Assembly: GCF_001418105.1 (NCBI RefSeq) | Contig: NZ_LIQI01000031.1 | Span: 216,001 to 280,000, forward strand | DNA from: Lacinutrix himadriensis | GTDB lineage: Bacteria > Bacteroidota > Bacteroidia > Flavobacteriales > Flavobacteriaceae | Length of the DNA: 64,000 nucleotides | Direction of reading: 5' to 3' | Part shown: positions 8,522 through 17,178 of the stretch, in pieces | Layout: each line of letters opens with the position of its first letter | Position numbering within the stretch: the stretch's first letter is position 1 | Translations under genes and position numbers: made by a program | Notes under the pieces: generated by a model | What the model saw: only the letters and a program-made list of their open reading frames with translations | The model's database searches: none | What the model was told of the DNA's origin: nothing

Positions 8522-9229
8522 CTACTCGATAATTTCTACCTTTGTAATATATACATTATGCAAAGGCCATTCTGCATTATCGGTTTCTTGTTGTGCAATC
8601 TCATCTACGACATCCATGCCGCGAATCACTTTACCAAAAATGGTATAATCGCCATCTAAATGGTAAGCGCCGTCTTTACTTTGTACTATAAAAAACTGAT
8701 ATGGAGAAGCTAGTTTATACGGGTTTTCAATGGCGCCACTTGGCATACTTAAAGATCCTCGGTCGTGTTTGTAACCGCGTTTAGTATCTGTTGGAAGCAA
8801 ATATTTACCTATTTTTTTTCTTTTTCGTTTTACTTTAGGATCATCTGTATTACCACCTTGAATGATGAAGTTATTTACAATTCGGTAAAACTGTGTGTTA
8901 TCAAAATAGCCTTGTTTGGTTAGAAAGATAAAATTGGCACGATGAAATTTCGTTTTATCATAGAGTAGGATGTCTATATCTCCAAAATGGGTAGAGATTC
9001 TTACTTTGTTTTCTTTGTTGTGCTTTTCATATTCTAAAAAGAACTCCATGGCATTATCATCTGTTAGCAGCGGAAACTCTCTTACAGGTTCTAAGACAGT
9101 ATCTTTTTTTGCTACTTTTTTTTCTTCGGAAGTATTTTGAACTACTTTTGGAGGCTTCTTTGTATCTGTTTTTTTATCTTCACAATTCAGAAAAAGGAAA
9201 CACATAACAGATAATAATATAAGTCGCAT
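8522..9229 (-). CDS. Cyclophilin-type peptidyl-prolyl isomerase, lipoprotein
   Basis: A 235-residue lipoprotein: MRLILLSVMCFLFLNC gives a lipobox with Cys16, then a lysine-rich linker to about residue 70, then a cyclophilin domain. Cyclophilin signatures are FHRANFIFLTKQGYFDNTQFYRIV, FIIQGGNTDD, YQFFIVQSKDG and YTIFGKVIRGMDVVDEI. An insert with a basic run (KVKRKRKKIGKYL) interrupts the usual loop. It should catalyse proline isomerisation during folding of envelope proteins. Its start codon lies only 2 bases from the divergent Nudix gene start, so each promoter must lie inside the neighbouring coding sequence. Confidence 0.9.
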   Translation of the reverse strand: MRLILLSVMCFLFLNCEDKKTDTKKPPKVVQNTSEEKKVAKKDTVLEPVREFPLLTDDNAMEFFLEYEKHNKENKVRISTHFGDIDILLYDKTKFHRANFIFLTKQGYFDNTQFYRIVNNFIIQGGNTDDPKVKRKRKKIGKYLLPTDTKRGYKHDRGSLSMPSGAIENPYKLASPYQFFIVQSKDGAYHLDGDYTIFGKVIRGMDVVDEIAQQETDNAEWPLHNVYITKVEIIE

Positions 9230-9231
9230 AG

Positions 9232-9873
9232 ATGAATTTTAATCAGTTTTTAAAAGCAACATCAAAAATAAGCAATTTAGCCCTTCCGGCCGAAGCATCG
9301 CAATTTAAAATGTCACCTCCTTTTAGAGAAGCATTTTTAAAAGAACAACAAGGCAAAATAAAAAACGCGAAACAATCTGCGGTTTTCGCATTGTTTTACC
9401 CCGATGCTGCACAAGAAACAAAGTTTGTTTTAATTTTAAGAAAAACCTATAAAGGCGTGCATTCTGCGCAAGTAGGTTTTCCTGGAGGTAAAGTAGAAAA
9501 AGAAGATGCCTCTTTAAAACATACTGCTTTGCGAGAGACAGAAGAAGAAATAGGGGTGCCAAGGCACAGTATTGAAACGCTTAAGGCTTTAACACAAGTA
9601 TATATTCCGCCAAGTAATTTTTATGTACATCCTTTTATTGGCTATAGTAATACCACTCCTCGTTTTATTAAACAAGAAAGCGAAGTGGAAGCTATTATAG
9701 AAGTATCCCTTGCTCATTTTTTAGATGATCGAAATGTGATAACCAAAACGGTTTCAACGTCTTATGAGGAAGATGTGGATGTTCCTGCTTTTAGCCTTAA
9801 TAATCATGTGGTTTGGGGAGCGACTGCCATGATGCTAAGCGAAATTAAAGACTTGTTAAAACTAGTCTTGTAA
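9232..9873 (+). CDS. NudL-type CoA pyrophosphatase (Nudix hydrolase)
   Basis: A 213-residue Nudix hydrolase. The stretch LILRKTYKGVHSAQVGFPGG is the CoA-recognising signature that precedes the Nudix box in CoA diphosphatases, and the box itself spans residues 85-109 (GGKVEKED to RETEEEIGV) with the two extra residues seen in the E. coli NudL box. It should hydrolyse CoA and acyl-CoA to phosphopantetheine and 3',5'-ADP. The start agrees with the family (an N-terminal amphipathic helix ending MSPPFR). Three genes are packed here: the divergent cyclophilin gene is 2 bases away and an acyltransferase follows 49 bases downstream. Confidence 0.88.
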   Translation: MNFNQFLKATSKISNLALPAEASQFKMSPPFREAFLKEQQGKIKNAKQSAVFALFYPDAAQETKFVLILRKTYKGVHSAQVGFPGGKVEKEDASLKHTALRETEEEIGVPRHSIETLKALTQVYIPPSNFYVHPFIGYSNTTPRFIKQESEVEAIIEVSLAHFLDDRNVITKTVSTSYEEDVDVPAFSLNNHVVWGATAMMLSEIKDLLKLVL

Positions 9874-9895
9874 ACGCTTAGTTTTATTACATTTG
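9868..9895 (+). promoter_or_regulatory. Promoter of the acyltransferase gene
   Basis: TTG at 9868-9870, 17 bases, then TACATTTG at 9888-9895, a full match to the Bacteroidetes sigma-A pattern. The TTG overlaps the end of the Nudix coding region, and the start codon of the acyltransferase is 27 bases after the -7 box. Confidence 0.65.
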
Positions 9896-9922
9896 TATTC
9901 TAACTAAAAGCAAAACATATTT

Positions 9923-10732
9923 ATGGGATTATTTGATAAAAATCCTTTTGGTCATAATCTTTTTATTAAAAAATGGCTAATTCGTATTTTAGGAGCGATT
10001 TCGCATAGACGTTTTCGTGGTTTTAATGAACTGCAAATTGAAGGGTCAGAGATTATTAAAAACCTTCCAGATACCAACGTATTGTTTATTTCTAACCACC
10101 AAACTTATTTTGCAGATGTAGTTGCAATGTTTCATGTGTTTAACGCGAGTTTAAGCAATAGAGACGATTCTATAAAGAATATCGGATACCTATGGAATCC
10201 TAAATTAAACTTGTATTACGTTGCGGCAAAAGAAACCATGAGTGCTGGTTTACTTCCTAAAATATTAGCCTATGTTGGTTCTATTAGTATTGAACGTACC
10301 TGGAGAGCTAAAGGAGAGGATGTAAACAGACAAGTAAAAATGAGTGATATCTCTAATATTAGTAAGGCATTAGATGATGGTTGGGTGATTACATTTCCGC
10401 AAGGAACAACAACTCCTTTTAAGCCTATTAGAAAAGGAACAGCGCATATTATTAAGAGATACAAGCCAATTGTTGTACCAATAGTGATTGATGGTTTTAG
10501 ACGTAGCTTTGATAAAAAAGGATTACGTATTAAAAAGAAAAATATCATGCAGTCTTTTGAAATCAAACAACCTTTAGAGATTGATTATGAAAACGAAAGC
10601 ATTGCTAGTATTGTTGAAAAGATAGAATATGCGATAGAACAGCATCCTTCCTTTTTAAAAGTTATACCACAAAAAGAGCTTGCTTTACAAGAAGAACTGA
10701 ATAAGAAACGTAAATGGAAAATTAAGGAGTAA
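9923..10732 (+). CDS. PlsC-like lysophospholipid acyltransferase family protein
   Basis: A 269-residue member of the glycerol-3-phosphate/lysophosphatidate acyltransferase superfamily, which moves an acyl chain onto a lipid or ornithine-type headgroup at the inner face of the membrane. Motif I reads FISNHQTYFAD (H59, D65), which is H-x5-D rather than the usual H-x4-D. Motif III reads FPQGTTTPFKPI in place of the usual EGTR, followed by KGTAHIIKRYKPIVVPIVI. The pattern AGLLPKILAYVGSISIERTW is motif II-like. The substrate is not clear. It has its own promoter downstream of the Nudix gene and ends two bases from the convergent membrane protein. Confidence 0.82.
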   Translation: MGLFDKNPFGHNLFIKKWLIRILGAISHRRFRGFNELQIEGSEIIKNLPDTNVLFISNHQTYFADVVAMFHVFNASLSNRDDSIKNIGYLWNPKLNLYYVAAKETMSAGLLPKILAYVGSISIERTWRAKGEDVNRQVKMSDISNISKALDDGWVITFPQGTTTPFKPIRKGTAHIIKRYKPIVVPIVIDGFRRSFDKKGLRIKKKNIMQSFEIKQPLEIDYENESIASIVEKIEYAIEQHPSFLKVIPQKELALQEELNKKRKWKIKE

Positions 10733-10734
10733 TC

Positions 10735-11379
10735 TTAAATTTCTAACTTTTTTAATTCTTTATAATTTCTATTTAAGCGTTTCAGTAAGATACCATAAAC
10801 GAGGTAGTAAAACAGTAATAAAACACCTACTGTAACTACAAGTACAAGAAATACTCCTAATGCCATACCGGCGTAAAATTTAAAAACGTCACCATTTGCA
10901 GTCGCTTTTTCAATGAGAGATTTTGTACGTTCGTCATGATTAATAGCGTAAGGCAGCATTACAATGATACTAAATACCATAAAAGCTAAATTAAAACCAA
11001 CATACTGTTTTACGGTACGTCTGGTTTTAAGGATGTTTTCCATTAAAATGGTAGCATTATCTGTACTGTTTATTGTTTTATAGTTTATATAAAACTTATA
11101 AAAGAAATACCCTAGAACCGAATACGAAATAACAGAAAGCACTATAAATAAAGTGCTAGATTCCATACTCGTAATTTTATCACTGTTTCTGGTTGCTTTA
11201 AGGATGGTTGCAAATGCCAACCAAAAAACAAATTCTAGCATACTTATAATAAAAATCCATTTTACTATTGAAGAAGATTTCTTCAATATCATACTGTATA
11301 TATCATTATAGGAAAGTTTAGGATACCGTGCGGTATCATCCTTCTTCCAATCTTTTTTTAATAATTCTAATTCATCCAT
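10735..11379 (-). CDS. Membrane protein paired with the ECF sigma factor
   Basis: A 214-residue protein with a short cytoplasmic N-terminal segment (MDELELLKKDWKKDD, about 40 residues) and four predicted membrane helices (WIFIISMLEFVFWLAF, LFIVLSVISYSVLGYFFY, YVGFNLAFMVFSIIVML and AGMALGVFLVLVVTVGVLLLFYYLVYG). It starts 4 bases after the ECF sigma factor stops, so the two are one transcript. The position suggests a membrane regulator of that sigma factor, but no zinc-binding anti-sigma HxxxCxxC motif is present, so the anti-sigma role is inference only. Confidence 0.72.
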   Translation of the reverse strand: MDELELLKKDWKKDDTARYPKLSYNDIYSMILKKSSSIVKWIFIISMLEFVFWLAFATILKATRNSDKITSMESSTLFIVLSVISYSVLGYFFYKFYINYKTINSTDNATILMENILKTRRTVKQYVGFNLAFMVFSIIVMLPYAINHDERTKSLIEKATANGDVFKFYAGMALGVFLVLVVTVGVLLLFYYLVYGILLKRLNRNYKELKKLEI

Positions 11380-11383
11380 AGTT

Positions 11384-11878
11384 TTACGGATTTAAAATGG
11401 TTCTTAATTTGTTTTTCACTCTATTCATTTTCACTCTTGCATTTACTTCGCTAATTCCCATTGTTTCACTAATTTCTCTATAGTTCTTGTCTTCTAAATA
11501 TAAAAAGACAAGCGCTTTTTCAATGTCATTTAGTTGGTGTACCGCTTTGTATAATAGTTTTAATTGCTCCTCTTCTGTATCATCATACTCATCGGCCTTA
11601 ATTTTAAACTGTATAGCGTCAAAGTCTTGTGTGCTTACCCTGCGTTTACTTTTTCTATACAGTGTAATTGCAGTGTTTAGTCCAACGCGATACATCCATG
11701 TACTAAATTTAGCGTCTCCTCTAAATTTAGGGAATGCACGCCAAAGCTGTATGGTTATTTCTTGAAACAAATCATTATGTGCATCTTGATTGTTGGTATA
11801 TAACCTACAAACTTTATGTACAATGTTTTGATGTTTTTCAAGTTGCTCTACAAAACTATGTTCTAACTCTTTATTCAA
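11384..11878 (-). CDS. ECF-family RNA polymerase sigma factor
   Basis: A 164-residue extracytoplasmic-function sigma factor. Region 2 spans about residues 15-85 (DLFQEITIQLWRAFPKFRGDAKFSTWMYRVGLNTAITLYR carries the 2.2 and 2.4 helices) and region 4 about 105-160 (LVFLYLEDKNYREISETMGISEVNARVKMNRVKNKLR, the -35 binding helix-turn-helix). No region 1 or 3, as expected for this class. It is followed 4 bases later by a membrane protein that may control it. No promoter that it would recognise can be proposed from this window. Confidence 0.92.
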   Translation of the reverse strand: MNKELEHSFVEQLEKHQNIVHKVCRLYTNNQDAHNDLFQEITIQLWRAFPKFRGDAKFSTWMYRVGLNTAITLYRKSKRRVSTQDFDAIQFKIKADEYDDTEEEQLKLLYKAVHQLNDIEKALVFLYLEDKNYREISETMGISEVNARVKMNRVKNKLRTILNP

Positions 11879-11975
11879 TTTGGTGGTTTAGTTACTCTAT
11901 AAGTAGCATTAATTTAAAAACGTTACAATATAAGATTAAGAATATTTAAAAATAGTGTTTAAGAGGCTAATTTTG

Positions 11976-11983
11976 TACCTTTG
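11976..11983 (+). promoter_or_regulatory. -7 element upstream of the NDH-2 gene
   Basis: TACCTTTG matches TAnnTTTG and lies 24 bases before the start codon. No TTG at the -33 spacing was found. Confidence 0.45.
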
Positions 11984-12007
11984 TATGCTAATTTTTAGTC
12001 TTCATTT

Positions 12008-13285
12008 ATGAATATTCCTGAATCAAAAACTCCTAGAATTGTTATTGTTGGAGGAGGCTTTGCTGGTGTTAAGCTAGCTAAATCTTTAAAGAATCAAAAC
12101 GTACAAGTTGTTTTAATAGATAAGCGGAACTATCATACTTTTCAGCCTTTATTATATCAAGTATCTAGTGCGGGATTAGAACCTGATTCTATTGCATATC
12201 CTTTGCGGAAGATTATAAAAAAACACGAAAATGCTTTTTTTAGGTACGCCGAAGTCGAACAGATTTTTCCGGAAACTAAATCGATTCAAACCAGTATTGG
12301 TGATTTGAGCTATGACTATTTAGTGATTGCTACTGGTACCAAAACGAATTATTTTGGTAATGCCGCTGTTGAAAAATATAGTATGGCAATGAAAACCATT
12401 CCGCAAGCTTTAGATATTAGAAGTTTAATGCTTCAAAACTTAGAAAAAGCTGCTATTTCTAGTTCCGACAATGATAGAAAATCGTTTTTAAACTTTGTTA
12501 TTGTTGGTGGTGGCCCAACAGGAGTGGAGCTCGCTGGTGCAATTGCGGAGCTTAAAAATAATATACTTCCAAGAGATTACAGGGATCTAAATCCTAGAGA
12601 TATGCGTATTCATCTGTTAGAGGGGAATTCTAGAGTATTACCACCAATGAGTGAGCATGCTTCTAAAAAAGCGGAACAGTTTTTATTGGATCTAGGAGTG
12701 CAAGTGCATTGTAATACGTTTGTAACCGATTATGATGGCAAGACAGTGAAGACAAATTCAGATTTGATATTAGAATCGGAAACACTTATTTGGGCTGCAG
12801 GTGTCACAGGAAGACCTATTAAAGGTTTAAATGCAGATGTGTTAACCGAACGCGTAAATCGTTATTTGGTAAATACCTATAATCAAGTTAATGGTTATAA
12901 GTCTATTTTTGCTTTAGGGGATATTGCCTTAATGAAAACAGAAGATTATCCTAATGGGCATCCTCAAGTTGCGCAACCTGCAATTCAGCAAGGCCAACTT
13001 CTTGGTAAAAATTTGATAAAGCTTATAGAAGGTAAACCACTAAAAGAATTTGTTTATAAGGATAAAGGTTCTATGGCTACTATAGGAAGAAATAAAGCGG
13101 TTGTAGATTTAAAACGTTTTAAGTTTGGCGGCTTTTTTGCTTGGTTTGTTTGGATGTTTGTTCACCTAATGTCTTTAGTAGGATTTAGAAATAGAGTGAT
13201 TGTTTTTTTTAATTGGGGATATAATTATATTAACTTTGATAAAGCCGCTAGATTAATTATTAGACCTTTTAAAAGATTAGATTAA
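12008..13285 (+). CDS. Type II NADH dehydrogenase (NDH-2)
   Basis: A 425-residue two-dinucleotide-fold flavoprotein. The FAD-binding Rossmann motif IVIVGGGFAG is at residues 11-20 and the NADH-binding one, IVGGGPTGVELAG, is near residue 165; YHTFQPLLYQV after the first fold and the FALGDIA and QPAIQQG motifs before the C-terminus are also typical. The C-terminal stretch FGGFFAWFVWMFVHLMSLVGF is a membrane-attaching hydrophobic helix characteristic of NDH-2. It oxidises NADH and reduces quinone without pumping protons. Monocistronic by position. Confusion with other flavoproteins (such as sulfide:quinone reductase) is unlikely because no active-site cysteines are present in the usual places. 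Confidence 0.9.
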   Translation: MNIPESKTPRIVIVGGGFAGVKLAKSLKNQNVQVVLIDKRNYHTFQPLLYQVSSAGLEPDSIAYPLRKIIKKHENAFFRYAEVEQIFPETKSIQTSIGDLSYDYLVIATGTKTNYFGNAAVEKYSMAMKTIPQALDIRSLMLQNLEKAAISSSDNDRKSFLNFVIVGGGPTGVELAGAIAELKNNILPRDYRDLNPRDMRIHLLEGNSRVLPPMSEHASKKAEQFLLDLGVQVHCNTFVTDYDGKTVKTNSDLILESETLIWAAGVTGRPIKGLNADVLTERVNRYLVNTYNQVNGYKSIFALGDIALMKTEDYPNGHPQVAQPAIQQGQLLGKNLIKLIEGKPLKEFVYKDKGSMATIGRNKAVVDLKRFKFGGFFAWFVWMFVHLMSLVGFRNRVIVFFNWGYNYINFDKAARLIIRPFKRLD

Positions 13286-13437
13286 TTGTTTATATAAAAA
13301 AGAATAAACATTTCATAGGTAGGGTTTTGATCTGTTTGGATAGATTTTGTCTATCGTGGCTTTTTAGCATTAAGAACAGCTGTTATTGGTGTGTAAAATA
13401 TTGCTGTATTGCTAACTCTAATAAACTTAGTGTTTCA

Positions 13438-13671
13438 CTAATCCATCCATTCTCCTCTATGTGGTTTTAAGGTGTCTCTAAAGATTTTTTTGTCTTCTTC
13501 GTTGATAACCATAAAAGCAATAACGTGAAGTTCATGAATAATTTCATGACCAACGGAATCTACGTTTGTAGTTTGATTTTGTATGTATTCTTTTAAGTGG
13601 ATCTCATGGTGCTGCGCTGTTTTTTCTGCTGCAGGTCCTCTAAAATCCCAGATAAGTTTTAGTTTACGCAT
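13438..13671 (-). CDS. Small conserved protein coupled to the SRPBCC gene
   Basis: A protein of 77 residues when started at the ATG at 13671 (MRKLKLIWDFRGPAAEKT). An in-frame upstream ATG at 13698 lies inside the SRPBCC gene and is less likely. The downstream start overlaps the upstream stop by 8 bases (ATGCGTAA), a layout that favours translational coupling. The sequence contains many histidines (QHHEIHLKEYI, HEIIHELHVIAFMV) and looks like a small alpha/beta domain. I do not know a function. Because of the overlap it probably works with the SRPBCC partner. Confidence 0.7.
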   Translation of the reverse strand: MRKLKLIWDFRGPAAEKTAQHHEIHLKEYIQNQTTNVDSVGHEIIHELHVIAFMVINEEDKKIFRDTLKPHRGEWMD

Positions 13672-14119
13672 TTTGGATAGATATTTTGGTTTCAGCAAAT
13701 TTTTTAAAGTCTGCTAAATATTTTTCAGATTGTTTTTTAAATGCTCCAGGCATTAGTAATAGCATCATTCTAAATAAAAAGGAGGTTGGTGAAAACTCGT
13801 TTTTATTTATCCACTTCGTGTGACCCTTCGGTGTTTTTTGAAAACTATTTTTTTGTGTGTTTCGCATTCCTTTTGTTTCGTAAGAAATAGAAATCTCATG
13901 AGGTAAATTCATGTGAGTAATGGTTTCAGTAAGTTTCATCTTACGTTTGTTTACCATGTAATTTAGTTTCATTGTATTACCAACAGTTCCCGGTGTTCCA
14001 GAAATATGCTCAAAGCTTACTAAGTCTTTTTGCCAATGTTTCATGTTGTCTGCATTTAGAAAAATAACAATGAATTCTTCTAAAGGAATTTTAATAACAA
14101 TTTCTGTGGTGTATTTCAT
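13664..14119 (-). CDS. SRPBCC/START-fold protein
   Basis: A 151-residue protein with the layout of the SRPBCC (Bet v1/polyketide cyclase-like) fold: an N-terminal strand MKYTTEIVIKIPLEEFIVIF, an helix-turn with ADNMKHWQKDLVSFEHI, the central strands GTVGNTMKLNYMVN and KLTETITHMNLPHEISISYE, and a C-terminal helix ending KYLADFKKFAE. Members bind hydrophobic ligands in a large cavity. The ligand is unknown. It overlaps the following 77-aa gene by 8 bases. Confidence 0.72.
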   Translation of the reverse strand: MKYTTEIVIKIPLEEFIVIFLNADNMKHWQKDLVSFEHISGTPGTVGNTMKLNYMVNKRKMKLTETITHMNLPHEISISYETKGMRNTQKNSFQKTPKGHTKWINKNEFSPTSFLFRMMLLLMPGAFKKQSEKYLADFKKFAETKISIQNA

Positions 14120-14318
14120 TATAATGAAATGATTAAATATAGTATAAAGATAGTTTTTTAGTGTTTTAATACTACAAAAGTATATATAATATAAGTGTTT
14201 TAGCGTAAAAACAATTTAATTAAAGAAGCCTTGCTTGAATTTTACAGCTTATTTTAAGTTTAACACGAAACGGGAATTACCTGCTAATTAAAACTTATTA
14301 ATGCTTTGTTAATACGGC

Positions 14319-14348
14319 TTGTTAAATAGGTTTATATTTCTATTTTTG
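14319..14348 (+). promoter_or_regulatory. Promoter of the parvulin/SurA/MoxR operon
   Basis: TTG at 14319-14321, 19 bases, TATTTTTG at 14341-14348: a full Bacteroidetes housekeeping promoter, 33 bases upstream of the first gene of the operon. Confidence 0.75.
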
Positions 14349-14381
14349 CAAGAACCTATATATTATATATTTATCTAAATT

Positions 14382-16313
14382 ATGAGATTTATTTTAACCC
14401 TTTGCGTTTTAGTATTTACATTAAGTTTTCAAGCACAAGATAAAAGTAGTGATGTGCTTTTTACAGTAGATCAAGAACCTGTTTATGCTTCCGAATTTAT
14501 TCGTGTTTTCAATAAAAATTTAGACTTAGTAAAAGATGAGTCTCAAAAAGATGTAGATGCATATTTAGAACTTTTTGTCAGCTATAAGCTAAAATTAAAA
14601 GAAGCGAAAACCTTAGGATTTGATACAATGCCTAAGTACAAAAGAGAATTAAGCAACTATAAAAATCAACTTGCTAAAAACTATTTAACAGATAATAAAG
14701 TCACAGATGCTTTAGTAGAAGAAGCTTATGAGCGTGTTTCCAACGAAGTAAATGCTAGCCATATATTAATTAAGATAGATGAAGATGCAAGTCCTGAAGA
14801 TACTTTAGTAGTTTATAATCAATTGCTTAAATTAAGAGACCGAGTAATCGCTGAAGGCTATAAAGCCGTGCAAAAAGAAGTACATAATGGTAAAACGGTT
14901 TATGCTGAAGATTTAGGTTATTTTTCAGGATTTAAAATGGTTTATCCTTTTGAAAATGCTGCCTATAATGCAGAAATTGGAGAAGTTTCTTTACCATTTA
15001 GATCACAATTTGGTTACCATATAGTACATGTTTTAGATAAGCGTAAATCTAGAGGGCAAAGAGAAATTGCGCATATCATGGTTAACCTAGATAAGGAAGA
15101 TGCAGAAAGTAGAATTCAAGATATTTATAAAAAATTACAACAAGGTGAAGACTTTGGCTCTTTAGCAAAACAATTTTCTGAAGATAAAAGTACTGCAGAC
15201 AAAGGCGGGAAGTTAGCTTCTTTTTCTAGTGGAGAATTACGCTCTCAAGAATTTGAAGATCAAGCTTTCGCTATAGAAAATGAAGAAACATATACAATGC
15301 CATTTAAATCTAGTTTTGGTTGGCATATTGTAAAGCTTATTAGAAAAATAGAAACAGCCCCTTTTGAAGATATGAAATCTGCGTTAGAGGCAAAAGTAAA
15401 AAGAGATAGTAGGTCTAAGTTAATAAGTACCTCAAGAATAAATGAATTAAAACAACGTTATACCATATCTAACGTAGATAAAGATTTAGAATATTTTACC
15501 TCGATATTGAATACGGAGTTTTATAAAAGTAAATGGAAAACCCCATCAAACTTTCAACCAGAGAAAGCTTTTGTGAAAATAGAAAACAAGCAGTTTACCT
15601 ATTCTGATTTTTCAAACTTTATAAATAAAAGCCAACGTAGAAATGCAAAACAATTACCATTTAATACTATTGTTGCAAATGCATATACTGCCTTTTTAGA
15701 TGAAAACATACTTGCGTATCAAGAAGAAAACCTAGAATTTGAAAATGAAGATTTCGCAAATATTCTTGGTGAATATCGTGACGGTTTGTTGTTGTTTGAT
15801 TTAATGGAAAAAGAAATCTGGAAAGCTGCAGCTAATGATTCTGTAGCAGTGCAAGCATATTATACAGCAAACAAAGAGAATTACTTTTTTAATGAGCGTG
15901 TGGATGCTGTTGTAGCTTCTTCAGCAAAAAAGAAAGATATAAGTAAAGTTTCTAAATTACTTAAAAAAGGGAAAACTATTGAAGAGATAAAAAGTGCTGT
16001 TAATACTAAAGATCAAGTTCATGTAATATTTACTTCTGGGTTAATGGATACAGAACATCAAGCATTACCAAAAGACTTTTCGTTTACTAAAGGTGTATCC
16101 AAGATATGCAATCATAATGGATCTTATGTTGTGGTAAAGGTTAATGAGGTGCTTCCAAAGGCATATAAAACATTCGAAGAGGCTAAAGGCAAAGTGTCTA
16201 GCGATTTTCAAGATGAAAAAGAAAAGAACTGGTTAAAAGAACTAAAAAATAAATATAAGGTTGTTATACATCCAGAAGTGCTAACTACTGTAAAATCTAA
16301 ATTAAATAAATAA
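14382..16313 (+). CDS. Periplasmic parvulin-type peptidyl-prolyl isomerase (SurA/PrsA-like)
   Basis: A 643-residue exported chaperone. It has a signal peptide (MRFILTLCVLVFTLSFQAQ), a SurA-N-like helical segment (residues about 30-110), then two parvulin domains: the first from VNASHILIKI to SQFGYHIVHVLDK, the second from EIAHIMVNL to SSFGWHIVKLIRK. The remainder, residues about 330-643, is a long C-terminal region with no parvulin signature and a predicted helical character. It should assist folding or transport of outer-membrane proteins. First gene of a four-gene operon, followed directly by another SurA-type gene. Spacing is zero bases. Confidence 0.88.
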   Translation: MRFILTLCVLVFTLSFQAQDKSSDVLFTVDQEPVYASEFIRVFNKNLDLVKDESQKDVDAYLELFVSYKLKLKEAKTLGFDTMPKYKRELSNYKNQLAKNYLTDNKVTDALVEEAYERVSNEVNASHILIKIDEDASPEDTLVVYNQLLKLRDRVIAEGYKAVQKEVHNGKTVYAEDLGYFSGFKMVYPFENAAYNAEIGEVSLPFRSQFGYHIVHVLDKRKSRGQREIAHIMVNLDKEDAESRIQDIYKKLQQGEDFGSLAKQFSEDKSTADKGGKLASFSSGELRSQEFEDQAFAIENEETYTMPFKSSFGWHIVKLIRKIETAPFEDMKSALEAKVKRDSRSKLISTSRINELKQRYTISNVDKDLEYFTSILNTEFYKSKWKTPSNFQPEKAFVKIENKQFTYSDFSNFINKSQRRNAKQLPFNTIVANAYTAFLDENILAYQEENLEFENEDFANILGEYRDGLLLFDLMEKEIWKAAANDSVAVQAYYTANKENYFFNERVDAVVASSAKKKDISKVSKLLKKGKTIEEIKSAVNTKDQVHVIFTSGLMDTEHQALPKDFSFTKGVSKICNHNGSYVVVKVNEVLPKAYKTFEEAKGKVSSDFQDEKEKNWLKELKNKYKVVIHPEVLTTVKSKLNK

Positions 16314-17177
16314 TTGAAATTCAAATCCTACATATTAATTTTCTTCACCATACTTCTATTGTCTTCTTGTGATTTTTTCAAAGAAACCGATAATAGAATT
16401 CCTGTAGCCAGAGTGCAAGATGCTTATTTATATAAAGAAGATATAGAAGATTTAATTTCTTCGAATGCATCCAAACAAGACAGTATTGTTTTAATATCCA
16501 ATTATATTAATGGTTGGGCAACACAGCAATTATTGGTGCAAGGAGCAAAGTTAAATTTAAATGAAACAAAACTCAATCAATACAATAAGCTAGTAGAGCA
16601 ATATAAAAATGATTTATATTCCAAAGCATATTTAGAAGCGCTAGTAAATAGAGATTTAGATACGGTAGTTTCGCAAGAAGAAGCAGAAACGTATTATGTA
16701 GATAATAAAGAAGCTTTTAAATTAAATGAAGTGCTTATTAAGTTTCGCTATATTAATTTGGATGAAAAAATGCAAGAAGCAGATGCCATTGAAATAGCTA
16801 AGAAATTTAGAAGATTTGACACTAAAGATAAAAGAGACTTAGATTCTATATCTATTCAATTTAAATCCTACTCGTTAAATGATTCTATTTGGATAAGATG
16901 GAATCAAATAGTAGGTAAAATACCTGTAATTAATACAGATAATAAAGATGAACTGTTAAAAAAATCTAATTTTATACAACTCAAAGATTCATTAGGTTTA
17001 TATTTGATGCAAATTAATGACGTACTATTGCAAAACAGTACAGCTCCTTTGGAGTATGTAAAGCCAACAATAGACCAAATTGTTATTAATAAAAGGAAAT
17101 TAGAAAAAATAAGAGAACTAGAAAAGGATATAACAAAAGATGCAATTACAAACAAAAAATTTGAAATCTACAAATAA
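16314..17177 (+). CDS. SurA-like lipoprotein without a clear parvulin domain
   Basis: A 287-residue lipoprotein (LIFFTILLLSSC, Cys19) beginning at a TTG that follows the stop of the previous gene without a gap. The N-terminal helical part (VARVQDAYLYKEDIEDLI, then SKQDSIVLISNYINGWATQQLL) resembles the SurA chaperone domain. Where a parvulin domain would be (residues 125-235) the conserved HILI and GYHII signatures are missing (only EVLIKFRYINL and LGLYLMQINDV remain). It therefore looks like a chaperone-only protein held at a membrane. Its partners are the parvulin and SurA proteins on either side. Confidence 0.78.
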   Translation: MKFKSYILIFFTILLLSSCDFFKETDNRIPVARVQDAYLYKEDIEDLISSNASKQDSIVLISNYINGWATQQLLVQGAKLNLNETKLNQYNKLVEQYKNDLYSKAYLEALVNRDLDTVVSQEEAETYYVDNKEAFKLNEVLIKFRYINLDEKMQEADAIEIAKKFRRFDTKDKRDLDSISIQFKSYSLNDSIWIRWNQIVGKIPVINTDNKDELLKKSNFIQLKDSLGLYLMQINDVLLQNSTAPLEYVKPTIDQIVINKRKLEKIRELEKDITKDAITNKKFEIYK

Positions 17178-17178
17178 A

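Noticed and set aside
17140..17178. ATG at 17140 as the surA start
   Set aside because: It lies inside the previous gene and places 13 polar residues before the signal peptide; TTG at 17179 fits better.
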